Translations under genes and position numbers: made by a program
Notes under the pieces: generated by a model
What the model saw: only the letters and a program-made list of their open reading frames with translations
The model's database searches: none
Told to the model about the DNA's origin: nothing
Source: Thiomicrorhabdus indica
GTDB lineage: Bacteria > Pseudomonadota > Gammaproteobacteria > Thiomicrospirales > Thiomicrospiraceae
DNA: 64,000 nucleotides
Direction: 5' to 3'
Assembly (NCBI RefSeq): GCF_004293625.1
Contig: NZ_CP033040.1
Coordinates: 1,798,001-1,862,000 of the forward strand
Part shown: positions 34,873 through 42,311 of the stretch, one piece after another
Position numbering within the stretch: position 1 is the first letter of the stretch
Layout of the letters: each line of letters begins with the position of its first letter

Positions 34873-35088
34873 ATGAGTTTTTACAGAGATTTATTAACTG
34901 AACAATATGGAAGTGAAATTGGCTCAATCGTCGGCTGCGGCCTAGATCGATTGGAACGCAAAGTTTCATCAATTGAGATCCAGGAAGCCGTCCAATTTTA
35001 TAAAGCAAACAAAATAACAATTAATAATGAAGCTATAAATCATCGACGAGAAGCAGTAACAGATTTTGTTCGAGAACAATTTTATTGA
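34873..35088 (+). CDS. Small hypothetical ICE protein
   Basis: The 71-residue acidic helical protein (MSFYRDLLTEQYGSEIGSIV...) has a strong GGAGGGG ribosome binding site. It converges on the tiny membrane gene at 35141, with a shared terminator between them. The family is not recognised. Confidence 0.55.
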   Translation: MSFYRDLLTEQYGSEIGSIVGCGLDRLERKVSSIEIQEAVQFYKANKITINNEAINHRREAVTDFVREQFY

Positions 35089-35101
35089 TTTTGGCCAAAA
35101 C

Positions 35102-35125
35102 AAAAAACCCGATCAAATGATCGGG
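35102..35125. terminator. Intrinsic terminator
   Basis: CCCGATC/GATCGGG stem with a T run on the reverse strand, located between convergent genes at 34873-35088 and 35141-35251. Confidence 0.8.
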
Positions 35126-35140
35126 ACAAGAGGGTATTAG

Positions 35141-35251
35141 TTAGTTTCTATTGTTCATTTTATCTACTCTATCATTCCACCATACAGCGAAAAAATACAA
35201 TCCGATAAAAAAGACACCAACACCAATAATTGCCCAAGATGCGATAGTCAT
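35141..35251 (-). CDS. Tiny membrane protein, leader E gene 2
   Basis: This 36-residue product starts MTIASWAIIGVGVFFIGLYF. It has one membrane helix and a short polar tail. The ATG overlaps the upstream stop codon (TAATG) with an AAGGAGGG site just before. It corresponds in position and layout to the tiny second genes at 30098 and 38327. Confidence 0.6.
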   Translation of the reverse strand: MTIASWAIIGVGVFFIGLYFFAVWWNDRVDKMNNRN

Positions 35252-35445
35252 TAGCTACCCTCCTTGTTATTCTTAGATATAAAACCAACCAGATAAACTA
35301 CAACACCTATAGCAATTGCTATAAAAGCGTCTTGAGTTGTTGCAGTCGGCGTATCTAATACCAGTGAAGCAAGTCCACCACTAACAAGTATGACACCTAG
35401 CTTTCTAAGATCATCTTGCAGGGCTTCAGTATTAAATTTAATCAC
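35251..35445 (-). CDS. Small membrane protein, leader E gene 1
   Basis: The start is GTG at 35445 (product MIKFNTEALQDDLRKLGVIL), chosen because AAGGAGAG lies 5 bases upstream; the longer frame from 35508 runs through leader E. The 64-residue product has two hydrophobic segments (about 16-30 and 38-56). Function unknown. First gene of a leader-controlled pair. Confidence 0.6.
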   Translation of the reverse strand: MIKFNTEALQDDLRKLGVILVSGGLASLVLDTPTATTQDAFIAIAIGVVVYLVGFISKNNKEGS

Positions 35446-35454
35446 AGCGCTCTC

Positions 35455-35578
35455 CTTGAAATAAAAATCCAACGAGAACACAGAACCCAATGGGAAATGT
35501 ATTCCCATTGGGTTAAGGACATCCTAGTTTTACAACGCGGATAAGCGTTTAAAGGTACTGAGCTAACTCAGCAAAGGC
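35455..35578 (-). ncRNA. Structured leader element E (compact form)
   Basis: P1: ACTGAG (35557-35562) with CTCAGC (35567-35572). Pseudoknot stem 1: AACGC (35534-35538) with GCGTT (35545-35549). Stem 2: ATCC (35521-35524) with GGAT (35539-35542) in the stem 1 loop. The inner hairpin of the other elements is missing. P3: AACCCAATGGGAA (35484-35496) with TTCCCATTGGGTT (35502-35514), a perfect 13-bp stem, then AAGGAGAG. It is the minimal version of the family. Confidence 0.68.
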
Positions 35579-35751
35579 TTGATGATAAATCATCGAAACA
35601 ACCTTTATGATAAACCATTTTTTTTGGCTGCACCAGAATCCGTAGAACTGACTATTTACTTGACTGAGACAGACTTTCTAGTCAAAAACTGGCTCAAAGC
35701 TAGAAAAATCAACACAGTGTATGTGACTAACTTTTCTATTCATTAGTCAAA

Positions 35752-36000
35752 CTAGGCACTGCCAAGAAAATCTTGGTAATCGCCTGCGGCCTTGTGTTTT
35801 TCAAAAAAAGCCATTGCATCGTTAATTACCTGAATTGTTTCAGTGCCATACACTGACCACAAACCCAGTTTGCACCTGAGAGTAAACCCTTTTTCTTCGG
35901 CAATATAATCACTACACATTTCAAGCTCTCTCATATCCAGATCAAACTCTTCTAGTAACTCTTGCTCTTTACCCATTGCTGCACCATATTTTTTGACCAA
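35752..36000 (-). CDS. Small acidic hypothetical protein
   Basis: The frame of 82 residues begins at a TTG; an ATG eight codons later (MGKEQELLEEFDL, 35976) may be the real start. The product is acidic and helical with no recognised motif. It follows the 36021-36380 gene by 20 bases. The gap 35579-35751 shows nothing. Confidence 0.45.
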   Translation of the reverse strand: MVKKYGAAMGKEQELLEEFDLDMRELEMCSDYIAEEKGFTLRCKLGLWSVYGTETIQVINDAMAFFEKHKAAGDYQDFLGSA

Positions 36001-36020
36001 GGGTAACTCTGCTTCATTGT

Positions 36021-36380
36021 TTAAAATCCCATTTCATCAATCCCATCTCTATAGAAAGGTGTTAAAAATTTCTTTAGTAGTTTGTCTTGTATTAGCTCCT
36101 GATTCTCAACTTTATTGATGTACCAACTTCCTGTTCGAGACTCGCGCTCTTCATACATATCAATGCATTCGTCGAATCCTTTAGAGTCATTAACAATCTT
36201 AAAATCAAAAAACTCAACCAAGGTTTTTGCAATTAGAGAATTTGACAAAATGACAGATGGTGAAAAGAATTCCTCAGCTTTAAATTGGATATAAACCGCT
36301 ATTTCAACAGGATTTTCATTGCCCTCGACTATGACTGACAAATCTCCAATATCGTATTCATGAAAAATTTTACATTTCAT
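36021..36380 (-). CDS. Hypothetical ICE protein
   Basis: The start MKCKIFHEYDIGDLSVIVEG at 36380 has an AGAGAAAG site; 119 residues, beta-rich at the N-terminus. No family is recognised. It is probably cotranscribed with the small acidic gene downstream. Confidence 0.5.
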   Translation of the reverse strand: MKCKIFHEYDIGDLSVIVEGNENPVEIAVYIQFKAEEFFSPSVILSNSLIAKTLVEFFDFKIVNDSKGFDECIDMYEERESRTGSWYINKVENQELIQDKLLKKFLTPFYRDGIDEMGF

Positions 36381-36488
36381 TAGCTTTCTCTTTCTGTTGA
36401 CTCGGTATGAAAGAGAATGTAACAAAGAATTGCGTTTATTGACTTGATTCCAAGTGCAAGATTTATGAACTTGGAATTACTGCACCAG

Positions 36489-36734
36489 TTAATTTGAGTT
36501 ATAGATTGAACCACACTTATTGCACCGACACTGACGTTTCTTGAAGGGCTTTTTTTCTAATCTTTTTGCACTTAAAACTGCACCACATATCTGACATCTA
36601 AAACCACAACTGTCAATTCTCAAAATCCAGTAGTAAATAAAGAGTGGAGGAATCGCAATAACAATAGGTAATATCCAAATATTAGACAGCGAAAACTCAA
36701 CACTACCCAATGCAAATAAAGTTGAATCAAGCAT
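36489..36734 (-). CDS. Small membrane protein with zinc-ribbon tail
   Basis: The 81-residue product has one membrane segment (about 18-40), then paired Cys motifs FRCQICGAVL and RQCRCNKCGSIY, a likely four-Cys zinc ribbon on the cytoplasmic side. No function is assigned. Confidence 0.55.
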   Translation of the reverse strand: MLDSTLFALGSVEFSLSNIWILPIVIAIPPLFIYYWILRIDSCGFRCQICGAVLSAKRLEKKPFKKRQCRCNKCGSIYNSN

Positions 36735-36777
36735 TTTTAGAACATCTTAAAAAGTAGAAGTACTAACTATCATTGTA

Positions 36778-36830
36778 CCAGTAGCGACTACTGGGAGTCG
36801 GAAGAGAGGTACCGGCTATACAGTGTACTT
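36778..36830. repeat. Imperfect repeat R1, partner of 37441-37496
   Basis: It contains a 7-bp hairpin (CCAGTAG/CTACTGG, 36778-36794) followed by GGGAG, AGAGA and a CAGTGTAC-type segment. The same order (TAGCGAC, GGGAG, AGAGA, GATACGGTGTAC) occurs at 37444-37492 in direct orientation, so the two copies flank the gene at 36840-37400. Confidence 0.45.
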
Positions 36831-36839
36831 ACTCGCCAC

Positions 36840-37400
36840 TTACATAAAGTGAATCGGCAGCCCAAGCCGGTCTAAAAACTCTGTCCCAACAATCATAGGG
36901 TAAAATTCCACCCCATTAACAAGATTACTTGGGTGTCTGGCAATGACACGACCTGCATAATCTGGATTGTCATAAAACTTGGAAAATGAAGTGAGTAAAG
37001 ACACATCGATCACTTCCATAGTTGGTAATGTAATCCATGTGTGAAGATTAATTGAAAATTTCTCAGATCTTTTCCCACTAGCAAGATCGGCTTGCAGGTC
37101 TTCCTCGGTAAACCGGAAAAATTCTTGGTCAGGAGTTACAACATATCCAATAGTGTAAAAGCAATTTTGCCCAGCATCTTGCATAAAGCCTTCAAGCATA
37201 AGATGCAAATTAATGCATTGTGCCGCCAAATCGTCTACTGAATGTCGAGCAAATTCTTTACTAATCTTTTCTTTGACCTCATCAAGATGAAAATCATCAT
37301 CTAACAAAAGCCCTTCTTCATATTCAATTTCGGGAGTGGTTAACCCAAGCCGCAGCGTTCTTTCTACAGCTTCCCTAAATTCTTTTTCATAGTCATACAT
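36840..37400 (-). CDS. Hypothetical ICE protein flanked by direct repeats
   Basis: The start is MYDYEKEFREAVERTLRLGL at 37400; a longer frame to 37475 runs through a hairpin region. The 186-residue product is acidic with a C-terminal beta-rich part. No family is recognised. Imperfect direct repeats lie on either side, which hints at a cassette-like unit. Confidence 0.5.
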   Translation of the reverse strand: MYDYEKEFREAVERTLRLGLTTPEIEYEEGLLLDDDFHLDEVKEKISKEFARHSVDDLAAQCINLHLMLEGFMQDAGQNCFYTIGYVVTPDQEFFRFTEEDLQADLASGKRSEKFSINLHTWITLPTMEVIDVSLLTSFSKFYDNPDYAGRVIARHPSNLVNGVEFYPMIVGTEFLDRLGLPIHFM

Positions 37401-37807
37401 ATATTTAGAAGCCTTTATATCTAACTGCCGCAAGGCAGTGCCCTTAGCGACCGGAGGGAGCTGGGAGAGATGCACCGTCGATACGGTGTACCCTTACCGG
37501 ATAAGGGCTTACCCATTAAGCCCGCCCTTCCTTTAGACCCTTTCCCTTTGCACCATTCTCTTAATCTTACCCCATTGCGCGGTCGCCCTCGACCGCCACC
37601 CTTATGCCCTTACAAAACCCTTACACAGAAAACTGACACAACAGCTCCTGTTTCTGGCCAAAAATCCAAACACTTTAAATAATAAACATCTGATAAGAAG
37701 TAAGCCGTATGGAATTTGACACCCCAAATAGTTGCACCAACCCAAAATTCTCAAGATTATTTTTCGGCCATATATAAACAAAAAACTCGGCATATGCCGA
37801 GTTAAAT
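37401..37807. other. Noncoding gap with three consecutive hairpins
   Basis: Hairpins CACCGT/ACGGTG (37473-37488), CCCTTA/TAAGGG (37491-37507) and GGGCTTA/TAAGCCC (37505-37523) follow each other; the last two overlap by three bases and could be alternative folds. On the reverse strand they form a leader for the 36840-37400 gene, different from leaders A-E. A terminator (37785-37802: ACTCGGCAT/ATGCCGAGT with reverse-strand T run) ends the gene at 37808. Confidence 0.5.
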
Positions 37808-38221
37808 TTAAGATAGAACCCATTGATGATTTGATTCAGATTTGTAGCCTATTCTTTGTAGAACAGCAACTTTGAACTCTGAATCCGTCGTTGGTTTCCT
37901 AGCCTGATAAACCTTAACGGATCTTTTTAGTCTTGAGGATTTGACCCAAACTGTCTTCTCCTCTGTGATCGAGACAAGCCCCAAAAACTCCAGAAACTTA
38001 ATCTGAGCTTGGGTAGGCTGGCTAAACAACTCAATGCATTCAACCGGATTTCTCTTTGTCTCACCGCTTTGATTTTGTTCATTTTGGTTTTGCTCTGAAG
38101 GCTCGCCTTTTAAAAGACTCGCCAGAAAAACCACTACCAATAAAAAAATCGGCAGAACAAATGAACCTGTCAGTTCTACAACTGCTACGACAGCAGCCGT
38201 GGTTAACATTACTTGAAACAT
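37808..38221 (-). CDS. Small membrane-anchored protein with C-terminal soluble domain
   Basis: The start MFQVMLTTAAVVAVVELTGS at 38221 has a TTTGGAGAT site. The 137-residue product has two close hydrophobic segments in the first 40 residues, a Gln/Asn/Glu-rich linker and a basic C-terminal domain (VWVKSSRLKRSVKVYQARK). It is the third gene after leader B and has a reduced leader of its own (F). Unknown function. Confidence 0.55.
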   Translation of the reverse strand: MFQVMLTTAAVVAVVELTGSFVLPIFLLVVVFLASLLKGEPSEQNQNEQNQSGETKRNPVECIELFSQPTQAQIKFLEFLGLVSITEEKTVWVKSSRLKRSVKVYQARKPTTDSEFKVAVLQRIGYKSESNHQWVLS

Positions 38222-38229
38222 AATACATC

Positions 38230-38326
38230 TCCAAATTTTAAAAAAGGGATGTATCACTCCCCACAGGGAATCTACATCCCCAGTGGGTTAATCAAAAAAT
38301 GAAATTATTTAAAACAGCTAAACTGG
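38230..38326 (-). ncRNA. Possible reduced leader element F
   Basis: On the reverse strand a GCTAA/TTAGC hairpin near 38312-38328 is followed by CCCAC(agGGGA)/(TCCCcag)GTGGG-type pairing at about 38259-38288 and then TTTGGAGAT. This resembles P1, P3 and the ribosome binding site of leaders A-E without a clear pseudoknot. It is weaker than the other five. Confidence 0.35.
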
Positions 38327-38482
38327 TTAGCCGTGGTTTTCTGAGTTTGAAAAAGTTTTTTCAAATTCTTTCTCTTGGCGTTCTTTCTCGTCAGCGATTT
38401 TATGCAGATGCATACCAAACGCAAACAACCCCAAACCAACAAGCAAGGCAAAAGCCGTTGTGATTGCTAAACTCCATGTCAT
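38327..38482 (-). CDS. Tiny membrane protein, leader B gene 2
   Basis: The 51-residue product begins MTWSLAITTAFALLVGLGLF, has one membrane helix and a charged tail (HKIADEKERQEKEFEK). The start overlaps the stop of the 38479 gene by 4 bases. It corresponds to the tiny second genes at 30098 and 35141. Confidence 0.6.
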   Translation of the reverse strand: MTWSLAITTAFALLVGLGLFAFGMHLHKIADEKERQEKEFEKTFSNSENHG

Positions 38483-38772
38483 AAATCACTTCCTTTTTTT
38501 AAAATTAAAACGCATCCGACAACAATAAACATAACACTTAATAGTAGACGGACAGATATCTCTATTGGCAAAGAGGAATAGTTAATTCCCAACAAAGCAC
38601 CAAGAGAGCCTGACGTAATTAAGCCTACTCCAATATCATATGCCAACTGCCTTATTGAACTTTTTGGAAAACCTACAATATTTCGATATAAGCTGGTTAA
38701 AAAGACATACAAATATGTCAAAATCGGCCAAACAACAATGCTGATTAGCCAGATCAGTAAAACCGTCTTCAC
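38479..38772 (-). CDS. Small membrane protein, leader B gene 1
   Basis: The start is GTG at 38772 with GGAGGT 8 bases upstream. The 97-residue product has three or four hydrophobic segments. Leader B precedes it. First gene of the third leader-controlled membrane pair in the ICE. Confidence 0.6.
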   Translation of the reverse strand: MKTVLLIWLISIVVWPILTYLYVFLTSLYRNIVGFPKSSIRQLAYDIGVGLITSGSLGALLGINYSSLPIEISVRLLLSVMFIVVGCVLILKKGSDL

Positions 38773-38777
38773 GGTGT

Positions 38778-38955
38778 ACCTCCATAATAAATATGGGATA
38801 CACCGACCCTATGGGAATGGCATCCCATAGGGTTGATAAAAATGACTTCAACCGATAATCGGCTGACAGGAATTGAAGTCTTTGTCCTGTCTAAAGGCGC
38901 TAATCTTTTTACAAGTTTTAGCCTCTTTAAGGGTACTGAGCGAACTCAGCAAGGG
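38778..38955 (-). ncRNA. Structured leader element B
   Basis: P1: ACTGAG (38935-38940) with CTCAGC (38945-38950), UUCG loop in the RNA. Pseudoknot stem 1: GACAGG (38865-38870) with CCTGTC (38886-38891). Stem 2: GACTTC (38844-38849) with GAAGTC (38875-38880). Inner hairpin: CCGAT/ATCGG (38852-38862). P3: ACCCTATGGGA (38806-38816) with TCCCATAGGGT (38823-38833), then GGAGGT. Very similar to leader A in sequence over its 3' 100 bases despite opposite orientation. Confidence 0.7.
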
Positions 38956-39069
38956 CTTGATGTTAAACATCAAAATACCCCATCAGTTTAGCTCAAAATC
39001 CCAAACGATTAAAGTTGGACGATTTTCTACCTTCGCTAAGAAAACACTACTGATCTATTTTTAAACCAG

Positions 39070-39549
39070 TTAACTTTTAAAGCGTTGATCAAATCGCAAG
39101 TCGAATGCTTTGGCCGTTCCAACTACTTCAGAAAATAGAGAGTGGTTTGGATTCAATAAATAGTTTGTCTCAATGTTGTATGGACTGACTACGCTAGGAA
39201 TCGCTAAAGCTAACGCTGAATTCGCATCTTTCAACCATTGATCCCCTATGTCTGCCAACTCAACAGGGGCTGGCGATTCCTCCCAGTTCTCAGGAAGTTG
39301 TTCGTAGCTCAATTTATCTATGCTGTCAGTCGGGATACCGATTTCAAATAAAGTGTAGGCAAGCATCAATGCTTCTTTATTGAGATTAACCAGCATCTCC
39401 AGTTGAGCCAATGAGGGAGAATTCGCCAAATAAACACAAGCTTGCCCTGGACTGTTCCAGCGTCCGCCATTCATCTTAGCACCTTGCCCATTAAAGGCGT
39501 TGTGAGAACGTTTTGTTTTGACGATTCGGTATGCCTTGACCAAACTCAA
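39070..39549 (-). CDS. RES-domain toxin
   Basis: The 159-residue product has the RES pattern: YRIVKTKRSHNAFNGQGAKM, then GGRWNSPGQACVYLANSPSL, which holds the conserved Arg, Tyr and Ser. RES toxins act as ADP-ribosyltransferases or NAD-degrading enzymes. The start is TTG overlapping the antitoxin stop (TTGA). It forms a toxin-antitoxin pair with the upstream Xre/MbcA-type gene. Confidence 0.85.
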   Translation of the reverse strand: MSLVKAYRIVKTKRSHNAFNGQGAKMNGGRWNSPGQACVYLANSPSLAQLEMLVNLNKEALMLAYTLFEIGIPTDSIDKLSYEQLPENWEESPAPVELADIGDQWLKDANSALALAIPSVVSPYNIETNYLLNPNHSLFSEVVGTAKAFDLRFDQRFKS

Positions 39550-39968
39550 GAGAACACACCTTCTTCAAGCCGCTCTATGAGTTGCAACACCATCTCTGAA
39601 CCCGATTGCGTTTTAATCATGTCAATCGGAGCACGTTCCCCCAACCCTTTTACTGGTGATTGCAGCCAATTCTTTGCTGCTACCTTATCGCCTTCAAATA
39701 ACTCAATGGTGTTGGATAACACCTCAGTAAACCGATACAACTTATCACTTTCATCCTGATTGAGTCTGCCAGCTTTTGCACGTCTGCTATAGGTTGAACG
39801 ATTCAATCCTAAACTCTCTATAAGCAATTGCTGAGAAACACCGGAATACTCTGCGACTCGCTTAACCGTCCCATGTTTAAAACCTCGTTCGACTTCATTT
39901 AACAAACTTACGCCACCACGAGGAATGCCTGCAACAGACCAAATAGAGCTGTCCCCAAAACCTTCCAT
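39546..39968 (-). CDS. Xre/MbcA/ParS-type antitoxin (DUF2384)
   Basis: The start MEGFGDSSIWSVAGIPRGGV at 39968 has a GGAGGT site. The 140-residue product has a central helix-turn-helix (GVSQQLLIESLGLNRSTYSR) and a C-terminal DUF2384 domain (AAKNWLQSPVKGLGERAPID), the usual partner of RES toxins. It is first in the operon and should autorepress. Confidence 0.85.
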   Translation of the reverse strand: MEGFGDSSIWSVAGIPRGGVSLLNEVERGFKHGTVKRVAEYSGVSQQLLIESLGLNRSTYSRRAKAGRLNQDESDKLYRFTEVLSNTIELFEGDKVAAKNWLQSPVKGLGERAPIDMIKTQSGSEMVLQLIERLEEGVFS

Positions 39969-40170
39969 GCAAACCTCCAAATAAAACATTTATATGTAAC
40001 AAATGATACAATCTTCTTTTGATTGACTCAACTTATTCATTAGTCAAATAAGTCTGAACCAGTTAAGGGAAACTACAAGAACTGACTCAAACTAAAAGCA
40101 CGAAGGGCTGAGAGAGAGAAACAACACAATTGACACAGTTTGAAAAAAAATTCTGCAAAATTTAAAAAAA

Positions 40171-40204
40171 AGGGATAGAGCGTCCGCTAGGATCGCTCTA
40201 TCCC
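40171..40204. other. 12-bp perfect inverted repeat
   Basis: AGGGATAGAGCG pairs with CGCTCTATCCCT around an 11-base loop, in a 340-bp noncoding gap between the Xre/RES operon and the gene at 40310. There is no T run on the forward strand but an A run on the left. It may be a reverse-strand terminator, a regulator site or part of a transfer origin. Confidence 0.5.
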
Positions 40205-40241
40205 TTGGTCGGAAACAGTGAAAAAAGTGAAAAAAGACCCG

Positions 40242-40271
40242 TTGACAAGCACGCTACAAGCTCTCTAAACT
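40242..40271 (+). promoter_or_regulatory. Sigma70-type promoter for the 40310 gene
   Basis: TTGACA (40242-40247) matches the -35 consensus, and TAAACT (40266-40271) after an 18-bp spacer is a plausible -10, 39 bases before the start codon. Confidence 0.55.
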
Positions 40272-40309
40272 AATCAACAAGCAATGCGAAAACGCAAGGA
40301 AAACCAATC

Positions 40310-40564
40310 ATGACGACTCATAAATTACTCAACATTACCAAAGCCTTTGGACACCTTATTTGGGCTTTTGCCAAGTTTATTGGTATGGCACTTTGGATTA
40401 TTGCTGAAGGGTTTATGAAAATGGCTTCTTATGCGCAAGAAATGGTACCGGAAGAACCTAAAAAGACTGAAGCTGAAAAGCTGTATAGCAGAGATATAGA
40501 TGACATAATAAGTACTCCCGGTAATATCTATCGTGATGAATACGAGAAAGATGGATCGTATTAA
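40310..40564 (+). CDS. Small amphipathic ICE protein
   Basis: The 84-residue product has a hydrophobic N-terminal region (HLIWAFAKFIGMALWIIAEG, about 14-33) and a charged, acidic C-terminus. An AAGGAAAA site precedes the ATG. It is the only forward gene next to the conjugation operon and converges on it. Function unknown. Confidence 0.55.
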   Translation: MTTHKLLNITKAFGHLIWAFAKFIGMALWIIAEGFMKMASYAQEMVPEEPKKTEAEKLYSRDIDDIISTPGNIYRDEYEKDGSY

Positions 40565-40576
40565 CTCTCAAATGAA

Positions 40577-40605
40577 AAATGGGACTTCAAAGACAAGTCC
40601 CATTT
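40577..40605. terminator. Bidirectional terminator
   Basis: AAATGGGACTT and AAGTCCCATTT form an 11-bp stem between the convergent 40310 gene and the end of the conjugation operon. Confidence 0.75.
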
Positions 40606-40619
40606 CTTACTCCTCATTG

Positions 40620-42311
40620 TTATTTCTTACCTAATTTTTTACCTTTATTAGCCGCACTTGCTCCCATGCCAGCACCTTTGCTACCTGCATCCTTAAAGTC
40701 TCCTGCAAAATCATTGAATTTTATACCTGCATCATAACCAGCTGCGGTCATCATCCTAGTAAACATGATGGGTAACAAAATATAAAGCCCCAATAAGAAA
40801 ATCATAAAGATAAAGGACTCTCCGGAGACCTTCATATCGGCCAAAATACTCGCATTGGGATAGAACACTTTAACCAATCCTTCATTCATCACATCTGCTA
40901 AATGCCATAGCAATGGCAACATCAGGATGCCCAAAAGCATCATGCCATGTTTAATGACTGCCTCTAAGCTAAACAATGCAATTGGTAAACTAATTGACGA
41001 AAACAAAATCATGCCAAATAGCATACCGGCCTGTAACATTTCCAATCCTGGACGTAGCACTTCATGCATTGCGCCTAACACCATCGATTGGTATGCCGCT
41101 CCAAATCCTCCAAATAATTCTTGTGTCCAGTCATATGCTTTCTGTGCCCATCCTTTAATACCATCCGCAGCGACTGGCGTGTCATCATTCTGATTGATTA
41201 AATAGGACGGTGCATCTAGTTGCAACATACGTTTTACGAGATTATCTTTGGTTTCTTCATCGGTTAAACCCAGCTGATCTGAAGCCCAGCCTAAATAAGC
41301 CGCATAATCCTGTCCTTTAAACCAATCCATCTCATTCATAGCACTTGTTGAATGAAGCGACATGGATGAATACGCCGCTTGTTCATATAATTTCTGACGT
41401 AACCCATCAAAATCATTTGAAGGGACTGAACCTCCCATATAGTGATTATCATAGGATGCATTCCACCATTGCTTACAGCTCGGAGTAGAAAGCTTTCTAA
41501 GTGGTCGTCCATACCGATCGATGACCGGAGCACCATTTTCCATTATCGAAAACTCTGTTTGAATACCGGCCTGTTCCGCAAATTTCAATGGCATCGAGAG
41601 TACCGGACCGAAACAACTGCCATCATCCGTTTGAGCTTGCGTACAGGCTTGATAGAAACCTGGCGTATTCACAAAGACATCGTTGCCGATATAATTCAAA
41701 TCCGCCGGATCAATGGGCGGTACCGGCCGGTTAGCATTCTGATAACGTTTGAGAGCCGGAATGTAACAACTGGAAAAAAACATATCAGACTCTGAACGAA
41801 TCGCCGCATCTTTGATGTCGAGATTGTTATAAACATTAAGCATGGCCGTACCGTTCGGCAAATACCCCGTCCACTCTTTGAGTTGATTCATCACGCCCTT
41901 CATGCCATACAGCAATGCATACCAGCCAGGCGGTACCGCAACTGCGGCACTGGAGTCTACACCCATATTCTGTGCTGCCGATGTAAAAACATTCGCATTT
42001 TCCGGACTGCGACTTTGTTCCGAAATTTGTTGGATGTGCACCGCAGGATCAAACTTCGTATATTGGCTAGGCATCCAAAAAAGTAACACCACCAACATAG
42101 CGGATCCAAGATCAAAGAAGTTACGTCGTAACTCAACTTCTGAAGCGATGCCTGTTTCCATCGATGACTTTGTTTCATACCAGTTTTTCAGCATGATAAT
42201 TGCCAAAGGTAACAGATGCAGATTCAATGAATAAATCATGTAGCTGATTTTTCCGTACCAACTCCAAGCAACGGCAGTTAAGATGACTTCAAAATAGTTA
42301 TCTGAAAACAT
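40620..42311 (-). CDS. TraG-N-like conjugation membrane protein
   Basis: This 563-residue protein is the last gene of the second conjugation operon. Membrane segments are at the N-terminus (about 10-40, 65-80) and a cluster at about 420-540, with a large periplasmic part between. The N-terminal NYFEVILTAVAWSWYGKISY matches the TraG_N family that ends MPF-G modules; it is likely involved in mating-pair stabilisation or pilus assembly. The ATG overlaps the upstream stop (TGATG) after a GGAGGGG site. Confidence 0.85.
   Translation of the reverse strand: MFSDNYFEVILTAVAWSWYGKISYMIYSLNLHLLPLAIIMLKNWYETKSSMETGIASEVELRRNFFDLGSAMLVVLLFWMPSQYTKFDPAVHIQQISEQSRSPENANVFTSAAQNMGVDSSAAVAVPPGWYALLYGMKGVMNQLKEWTGYLPNGTAMLNVYNNLDIKDAAIRSESDMFFSSCYIPALKRYQNANRPVPPIDPADLNYIGNDVFVNTPGFYQACTQAQTDDGSCFGPVLSMPLKFAEQAGIQTEFSIMENGAPVIDRYGRPLRKLSTPSCKQWWNASYDNHYMGGSVPSNDFDGLRQKLYEQAAYSSMSLHSTSAMNEMDWFKGQDYAAYLGWASDQLGLTDEETKDNLVKRMLQLDAPSYLINQNDDTPVAADGIKGWAQKAYDWTQELFGGFGAAYQSMVLGAMHEVLRPGLEMLQAGMLFGMILFSSISLPIALFSLEAVIKHGMMLLGILMLPLLWHLADVMNEGLVKVFYPNASILADMKVSGESFIFMIFLLGLYILLPIMFTRMMTAAGYDAGIKFNDFAGDFKDAGSKGAGMGASAANKGKKLGKK

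Noticed and set aside
36778-37523. Integron gene cassette with attC sites
   Set aside because: No GTTRRRY/RYYYAAC core pair could be identified around the repeats, and no integron integrase is present.
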